Assembly: GCF_003664255.1 (NCBI RefSeq)
Contig: NZ_RCCV01000004.1
Coordinates: 434,001 to 498,000 of the forward strand
Reading direction: 5' to 3'
Length of the DNA: 64,000 nt
DNA from: Micromonospora sp. M71_S20
Lineage (GTDB): Bacteria > Actinomycetota > Actinomycetes > Mycobacteriales > Micromonosporaceae
This document shows, piece by piece, positions 59,966 to 64,000 of the stretch. Position 1 is the stretch's first letter; each line of letters opens with the position of its first letter. Both the position numbers and the translations under genes were made by a program. The notes below the pieces were generated by a model. It saw only the letters and a program-made list of their open reading frames with translations. It was not told where the DNA came from and did no database searches.

Positions 59966-60772
59966 TCAGCGGACCTCCTGGTCGCGGGCGGCCGCGGTCT
60001 CGCGTACGGCCTGGGCGACGGCTCGGAAGTCCTTGCGCAGGATGTGGGAGTGGTTGCTCGCGACCTTCGCGCTGACCTGGATGTTCGGGTTGCCGGCGAG
60101 CACCGGATCGAGGGCGGTCCGCACCTGTTCCATCTCCTCCTCGCCCGCACCGAGATTGCCGCCGGTGGCCAGGACGTACCGCACCGGGCAGGTCACCCGG
60201 TCCAGGACCGGCGCGATGGCGGCGACGATCTCGTTGGCCTCGATGTTGACGTCGGCGTGCTGATCAGCGGTCATCCGCGCGGCCAGGCCCAGCGGGCGCG
60301 CCAGCGGCAGCAGCAACCGCATCCGGCGGAACAGGCCGCGGATCCGCTCGCGGCCCTCCTCGCCGGTCAGGCCGTAGGGGATGGCGCCGTCCGCGCACAC
60401 CACCCCCCGGACGCGGTCCGGATTCCGGTCGGCCCAGTGCACCGCGACTGCCGCGCCGTAGGACCAGCCCACCAGCAGCGGCCGCTGCGCCCCGGTCGCG
60501 TCGAGGACGGCGTCGAGGTCACGGACGCACGCCTCGAAGGAGTAGTCCGCCGACCGCTTCGACCGGCCGCGGGCCCGCTCGTCGTAGGTGATGTGCCGCC
60601 AGCCGGCGCCGAGCTCGGCGATCACGGGCCGCCAGTGCCGCTGGGAGGCGTAGGCGCCGTTCAGATAGACGACGGGACGGCCGGGGCCGCCGGTGTCGGT
60701 GACGGCCAGCGCGGTGTCGTCGACCGGCACCATGCCGGTCCAGGTCGAGGTGGTCGGGTTCGGGGCGGACAT
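59966..60772 (-). CDS. Alpha/beta-hydrolase
   Basis: A 268-residue alpha/beta-hydrolase. VVYLNGAYASQRHW forms the oxyanion strand-turn, LLVGWSYGAAVAVHWAD carries the nucleophile Ser in GWSYG, and the C-terminal VASNHSHILRKDF supplies the catalytic His. The acid residue probably lies near TGGNLGAG. Substrate is unknown. It is convergent with the sigma gene; the two stops are 18 bases apart. Confidence 0.86.
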   Translation of the reverse strand: MSAPNPTTSTWTGMVPVDDTALAVTDTGGPGRPVVYLNGAYASQRHWRPVIAELGAGWRHITYDERARGRSKRSADYSFEACVRDLDAVLDATGAQRPLLVGWSYGAAVAVHWADRNPDRVRGVVCADGAIPYGLTGEEGRERIRGLFRRMRLLLPLARPLGLAARMTADQHADVNIEANEIVAAIAPVLDRVTCPVRYVLATGGNLGAGEEEMEQVRTALDPVLAGNPNIQVSAKVASNHSHILRKDFRAVAQAVRETAAARDQEVR

Positions 60773-60969
60773 GGGTGCTCCTTCGTTCCGTGGGCAGTTG
60801 CCGCACGTCGGATCCGTCGGGTGGCCGGAGCCGGTGTCGCATGCCCGGCCGACCCTCGTCAGCGTTCGGAGATCACCGAACGTCTGCGACGCTACGTTGC
60901 GTTTAGAAGAGTGTCAACGAATGCTGCGGCGAGCCATGCCCTGCCATCAGCCATATCGGCACCCTGCTT

Positions 60970-61069
60970 GCAATGAGCATGACATCGAACGCAATGAAGC
61001 GGTCGAGGCCCGCATTGCAATGAACTCCGGGTGAATGCATACTGTGCAGCCAGGTGTGCATGCACCTGG
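60970..61069. promoter_or_regulatory. Repeat-rich leader upstream of the MarR-type gene
   Basis: GCAATGA occurs three times (60970-60976, 60991-60997, 61017-61023). The last copy overlaps the perfect palindrome CATTGCAATG (61013-61022). CCAGGTG/CACCTGG (61050-61056, 61063-61069) forms a further inverted repeat 53 bases before the start at 61122. This 349-bp gap (60773-61121) is AT-rich at 60895-61030, has no gene, and is likely the regulator's own control region. Confidence 0.45.
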
Positions 61070-61121
61070 ACGCCGCACGCGTCGACAGGCGCGAGTGTCG
61101 GCGGAGAGGAGGCGAACACCG

Positions 61122-61895
61122 ATGCCCGGGGGAAGACTCACCAACGAGGACCGCCAGCACATCGCCGCGGGGCTGGCCGAGGGACTCGGCTACGCAGAGA
61201 TCGGCCGGCGGCTGGGGCGGCCCGCCTCGACCGTCATGCGGGAGGTCACCCGCAACGGCGGACCCGACGGTTACGGGGCGGACCGGGCCCACGAGACCAC
61301 CCGGCACCGTGCGCGCCGGCGCAAGCAGGCTCAGCCTCCGGCGCCGCCGGTCCCCGACAGCGGCCACGGGCGCGACCCCCGGGCGGTCCAGGACTTCACC
61401 GAATCCTTCACCGCTCTCCTCGTGCAGCAGGGGCTGCCCCGGATGGAGGCCAGGGTGCTGGCCTGCCTCTACGTCACCGACTCCGGCGCGCTCACCGCCG
61501 CCGACCTGGTCCAGCGGCTTTGCGTCAGCCCGGCGTCGGTGTCGCACGCCGTCGCCTTCCTCGAACAGCAGGGCATGCTCAGGCGGGAACGGGCTCCCGG
61601 CGCGCGGCGCGAACGCTACGTCATCGACGACGAGATCTGGCTCCGGTCGCTCCTCGCGTCTCTGCGGATGAACGACGCCCTGACGGCCGCATCGCGGCGC
61701 GGAGCCGAGATCCTCGGGGTGGCGACCCCGGCCGGCGCCCGCTTCGAGTCGTCCGCCGAACTGCTCCTCCTCGTCAGTGCGGCCTTCCGGCAGGTCATGG
61801 AGCAGTGGCGGCAGCGCCCGGCACCCGGACAGGCCGACCGCACGGGGCGAGCGCGCGCACCGGACCGGGAAGGCAGGCGGGCGGCCGGCGGCTGA
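61122..61895 (+). CDS. Transcriptional regulator: IS30-like helix-turn-helix fused to a GbsR/MarR domain
   Basis: A 257-residue regulator. Residues 5-65 (RLTNEDRQHIAAGLAEGLGY, EIGRRLGRPASTVMREV, NGGPDGYGADRAHE) match the HTH_38 domain of IS30-family transposases, followed by a basic RHRARRRKQ linker. Residues 85-230 form a MarR-type winged helix (LTAADLVQRLCVSPASVSHAVAFLEQQGMLRRERA) of the GbsR-like kind. No DDE nuclease domain is present, so it is not a transposase. Two DNA-binding modules in one chain could read a composite site. GAGAGGAGG precedes the ATG. Confidence 0.83.
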   Translation: MPGGRLTNEDRQHIAAGLAEGLGYAEIGRRLGRPASTVMREVTRNGGPDGYGADRAHETTRHRARRRKQAQPPAPPVPDSGHGRDPRAVQDFTESFTALLVQQGLPRMEARVLACLYVTDSGALTAADLVQRLCVSPASVSHAVAFLEQQGMLRRERAPGARRERYVIDDEIWLRSLLASLRMNDALTAASRRGAEILGVATPAGARFESSAELLLLVSAAFRQVMEQWRQRPAPGQADRTGRARAPDREGRRAAGG

Positions 61896-62098
61896 CCGGC
61901 CGCTGTGGAACCAATGTCCTAGGACGCCTTGGGAGATGTGCGTCAGCACTCACGGCCTGCCCGCAGCCGAGCGTGCGAGGACGGTGACCGTGAGCAGCCG
62001 AGGGCTCAGTGCCCGGGCCGCGCCGCTGTCCGACTGGTGTCTGGTCGAAGTCGGCCACCGCGACTCGTTGATGGCCGCCGACTCGACGGGCACTAGCA

Positions 62099-62644
62099 TT
62101 GCCGGTGTGGCAACGCGGCTCGTTCAGATTCGCCACCACCTCGGCGGCCCATCAGGCGGAGGTGGTCACGCGCCTGCGGGACCTCGGCGCAACACCTGCC
62201 GACGTGGGCCAGGGCGACGTGCCGTGGACGGTCATGGCCGACCCGGAGGGCAACGAGTTCTGCGTGCTGGACCCCCGACCGCTCTACCGGGACACCGGAC
62301 CGATCGCCGCGGTGGTGGTCGACTGTGCGGATCCGCGAGCCATGGCCCGCTTCTGGGACGAGGCCATGGACTGGGACCTGCACGAGGTGACCGACCACCA
62401 GGCGGTACTGCGCTCCGCCAAGGGCGTCGGCCCATATCTGCGGTTCATTCGCACACCCGACGTCAAGACCGTGTGGAACCGCGTCCATCTCGACGTCCGC
62501 CCGTACCCGGGTGACGACCTGGCGGCCGAGGCGGCCAGACTGCGGACCCTCGGCGCCACCGCCGTCGACCTGGAAGACGATGTCCCGTGGACCGTCCTCG
62601 CCGACCCGGAAGGCAACGAGTTCTGCCTCCTCACCCCAGCCTGA
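62099..62644 (+). CDS. Glyoxalase-like (VOC fold) protein, apparently shortened at the N-terminus
   Basis: A 181-residue protein. It has two related halves, each with GATPADVGQGDVPWTVMADP-like and PEGNEFCVL/PEGNEFCLL motifs. The second half is complete (AAVVVDCADPRAMARFWDEA opens a VOC module), but the first half lacks its opening beta-strand and helix. The best start is a TTG at 62099 (or GTG at 62105) without a clear ribosome site. The upstream 200 bases do not supply the missing part in frame. Probably a 5'-truncated gene; such proteins may bind metals or small molecules. Confidence 0.62.
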   Translation: MPVWQRGSFRFATTSAAHQAEVVTRLRDLGATPADVGQGDVPWTVMADPEGNEFCVLDPRPLYRDTGPIAAVVVDCADPRAMARFWDEAMDWDLHEVTDHQAVLRSAKGVGPYLRFIRTPDVKTVWNRVHLDVRPYPGDDLAAEAARLRTLGATAVDLEDDVPWTVLADPEGNEFCLLTPA

Positions 62645-62826
62645 CCCGAACCTCGTCTGCCGCCCACCGCGGCTACCAGCCCGGACCTTGCGACGCGCCC
62701 TGGTACTCCAGCGCCACCTGCTCTCGACGCGGCAGTCCCAAGAATCACGCGGCGCCACCTGTTTTCGGTGTCGGAGGTGGAACGAGCATGAGGACGGCCA
62801 CCGCGTTGATCATCGACGACGCGAGC

Positions 62827-63279
62827 TCAGCCGGTGACGAGGTGCTCCAGATGGTAGTGGTCCCACCAGCTCGTGCGGTGTGTCCGGATGACGCCGTCGG
62901 TGCGGGTCAGGAGGAGGTAGTTGCCGTCCTGGATCAGGGCCGCGTCCTCGTCCCGACCGGCCAGCACCCTGGCTACCGCCGCCACCATGTTGGGGATTCC
63001 CTTGTCGGCCAGATCGTCGGCACCCATGGAGAAGGTGACGTTGACGTACGTCTCCGGCTCCCACTCCCAGCAGGAGTCGCCGTCCGTCTCGGCCTCGTAG
63101 TAGCCGTGCGTGCCGGAGCGAATGGTGACGGCGTAGCCGCGTTGGTCGTACAGACGGGCGGTGAACAGGCGCGGATTGGACGTCGGCTGTGGTTTCTCGC
63201 TGGGGTCCGTGGCAGTCAGGGCGGCGATCGCGTGCACGGAAGGATCACCGGCCAGGATCAGACGGAACTCGACGGCCAT
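62827..63279 (-). CDS. SitI3-like immunity protein
   Basis: A 150-residue acidic, cytosolic protein. AVEFRLILAGDPSVHAIAAL, GYAVTIRSGTHGYYEAE, WEWEPETYVNVTFSM and DLADKGIPNMVAAVARVLA resemble the SitI3 family, named for a Myxococcus immunity protein and common beside polymorphic toxins. It starts 12 bases after the stop of the toxin-like gene at 63292, on the same strand, as expected of a toxin-immunity pair. It should neutralise that toxin by direct binding. Confidence 0.75.
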   Translation of the reverse strand: MAVEFRLILAGDPSVHAIAALTATDPSEKPQPTSNPRLFTARLYDQRGYAVTIRSGTHGYYEAETDGDSCWEWEPETYVNVTFSMGADDLADKGIPNMVAAVARVLAGRDEDAALIQDGNYLLLTRTDGVIRTHRTSWWDHYHLEHLVTG

Positions 63280-63291
63280 GTCTGCCCCTCC

Positions 63292-63783
63292 TCAATCTCG
63301 CCGGATGATCTGTCGGATCGTACCGTCGGGTTTCACCACAACCAGTTCCTTCAGCCCGTCGATGGGCCAGTCGTCGAACTGGCGCCGTAGAGCCGTCATG
63401 TCACCTTTCCAGTCTTTGAGGTTCACGATCACGCGCTGGGTCTGCTCGTCATCGACCTTCTCCCGGACCTGGCTCCAGATGTTGCGCACCGACGTGCGAA
63501 CCGCCGGCGAGTAGCAGTCGAAGACGTAACCTTCGAGGAGGTAGTCCGGATCTTTGTCTGGGTTGCCGCTGTCGCCGGTGTGGACGCGAGCACCACTGGC
63601 TTCCTGCGCCGTGGGATTCTGGTGAATCCGGTAGCCCCTGCCGGCCACGGTGTCGGCACACTCGTTCTCCAACTCCAGCGCTCGTCGGGTGCTGGCATCC
63701 ACTTTGGGCCCGATGCCGGTACGCGGCCCAGTCGGTGCGTTGTTCCGGACCCCTGTGGGTTGCCTGCTCCACGGTGGGAACAC
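63292..63783 (-). CDS. CdiA-CT-like toxin domain (predicted tRNA nuclease), orphan module
   Basis: A 163-residue protein. After a Pro-rich leader, residues 30-163 match the nuclease domain found at the C-terminus of CdiA-type effectors and actinobacterial polymorphic toxins: RRALELENECADTVAGRGY, IHQNPTAQE, DPDYLLEGYVFDCYSP, VRNIWSQVREKV, RVIVNLKDWKGD and DDWPIDGLKELVVVKPDG. The E-x-n-D-YLLEG-x-FDCY pattern suggests a PD-(D/E)xK-like core. No secretion or delivery domain is fused from GTG 63783. The frame is open further upstream, and a CTG at 63879 overlaps the preceding gene's stop (CTGA), which would extend the protein to 195 residues. Confidence 0.75.
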   Translation of the reverse strand: MFPPWSRQPTGVRNNAPTGPRTGIGPKVDASTRRALELENECADTVAGRGYRIHQNPTAQEASGARVHTGDSGNPDKDPDYLLEGYVFDCYSPAVRTSVRNIWSQVREKVDDEQTQRVIVNLKDWKGDMTALRRQFDDWPIDGLKELVVVKPDGTIRQIIRRD

Positions 63784-63875
63784 GTCGTGGCTTTCCTGCC
63801 CTCGACCAGGCGCGACGCGCGACGATTCGTTGGGGAACGGCGCGGGGCTGGCCGGTGGGCGACCGCCAGCCCCGA

Positions 63876-64000
63876 TCAGTTTCCCGACGATCCCAACTGC
63901 CGAGCCTGGTTGGTCGCCGCTTCGACAGCCCGCTGGGCGGTGCCGCTGCGCTGTACGAGGAGTACCAACACTTGCTTGATGCTGTCGAGGGACTGCAGGA
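63876..64000 (-). CDS. C-terminal end of an unidentified gene (runs off the right edge)
   Basis: The last 40 codons are visible: LQSLDSIKQVLVLLVQRSG, TAQRAVEAATNQARQ and LGSSGN before a TGA at 63876-63878. The sequence is helical and Ala/Gln-rich, like the end of small coiled-coil proteins that precede polymorphic-toxin genes in actinobacteria (DUF6244-like, tentative). It lies directly upstream of the toxin gene on the same strand and may be its export partner. Confidence 0.6.
   Translation of the reverse strand, partial: LQSLDSIKQVLVLLVQRSGTAQRAVEAATNQARQLGSSGN

Noticed and set aside
61122..61320. IS30-family transposase or insertion sequence
   Set aside because: Only the helix-turn-helix part is present, fused to a MarR domain; there is no DDE nuclease domain and no terminal repeats were seen.
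62645..62826. Short open frame starting ATG at about 62788
   Set aside because: It runs antisense into the immunity gene and shows no own coding character.
1..64000. tRNA or rRNA genes, CRISPR arrays, intact transposons
   Set aside because: I looked for clover-leaf-like arms, conserved rRNA segments, regularly spaced repeats and transposase motifs and found none I could support.

Overview
The window is very GC-rich DNA with densely packed genes, many GTG starts, ATGA/GTGA stop-start overlaps, an F420-type luciferase-like oxidoreductase, many secreted hydrolases and a large NRPS/PKS locus. This points to a filamentous actinomycete, most likely Micromonosporaceae (Micromonospora or a close relative). 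That assignment is inference from overall character, not from a marker gene.

Region 1 (1-11.3 kb) is a catabolic and uptake module. A minus-strand pair (acyl-CoA/AMP ligase, zinc alcohol dehydrogenase) is divergent from a four-subunit 2-oxoacid:ferredoxin oxidoreductase operon that carries its own GntR regulator between two subunit genes. An 18-bp imperfect palindrome lies in the shared promoter. A branched-chain amino-acid type ABC transporter (binding lipoprotein, two permeases, two ATPases) and a luciferase-like flavin enzyme follow. They sit behind a promoter with an AnCAAGnnCTTGnT palindrome.

Region 2 (11.3-30.2 kb) is a mosaic of small accessory genes, secreted hydrolases and decayed genes. 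It holds a RibD-like reductase, a small exported protein, back-to-back pseudogene remnants (MFS transporter, NAD-binding oxidoreductase), a large NACHT NTPase of the bacterial NLR-like kind, an SGNH hydrolase, a CBM13-GH62 arabinofuranosidase with LacI-type operators, a streptogrisin-like protease and a GNAT-like acyltransferase. Its most unusual part is an operon of MauE-like, MauD-like and Tat-exported 12-cysteine MauA-like proteins, the last fused to two peptidoglycan-binding repeats. An orphan AbiEii-type nucleotidyltransferase and a short-chain dehydrogenase close the region.

Region 3 (30.6-57.6 kb) is a hybrid NRPS/trans-AT PKS biosynthetic cluster. It comprises an ATP-grasp ligase; a C-A-PCP module read as glycine-specific; a divergent operon with a C-A-PCP module read as glutamine-specific, two free carrier proteins, a free A domain, a C-A protein without carrier, and an Fe/2-oxoglutarate dioxygenase; a MATE exporter; a discrete acyltransferase; and a minus-strand operon of a KS-AT(dead)-carrier PKS, a KS-AT(dead)-carrier-C-A-PCP-C protein and a luciferase-like monooxygenase. 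Both PKS modules keep AT remnants without the catalytic serine, so the discrete AT must load them. No thioesterase or ketoreductase is present, and a C-terminal condensation-like domain is the likely release element. I do not recognise the product.

Region 4 (57.6-64 kb) holds a DGPF-protein/ECF42-type sigma pair, an alpha/beta hydrolase, a MarR regulator with an IS30-like N-terminal helix-turn-helix, an N-terminally shortened glyoxalase-like protein, and a minus-strand toxin/immunity cassette (CdiA-CT-like toxin domain, SitI3-like immunity protein) behind the end of another gene. I saw no rRNA, tRNA, CRISPR array or intact insertion sequence.
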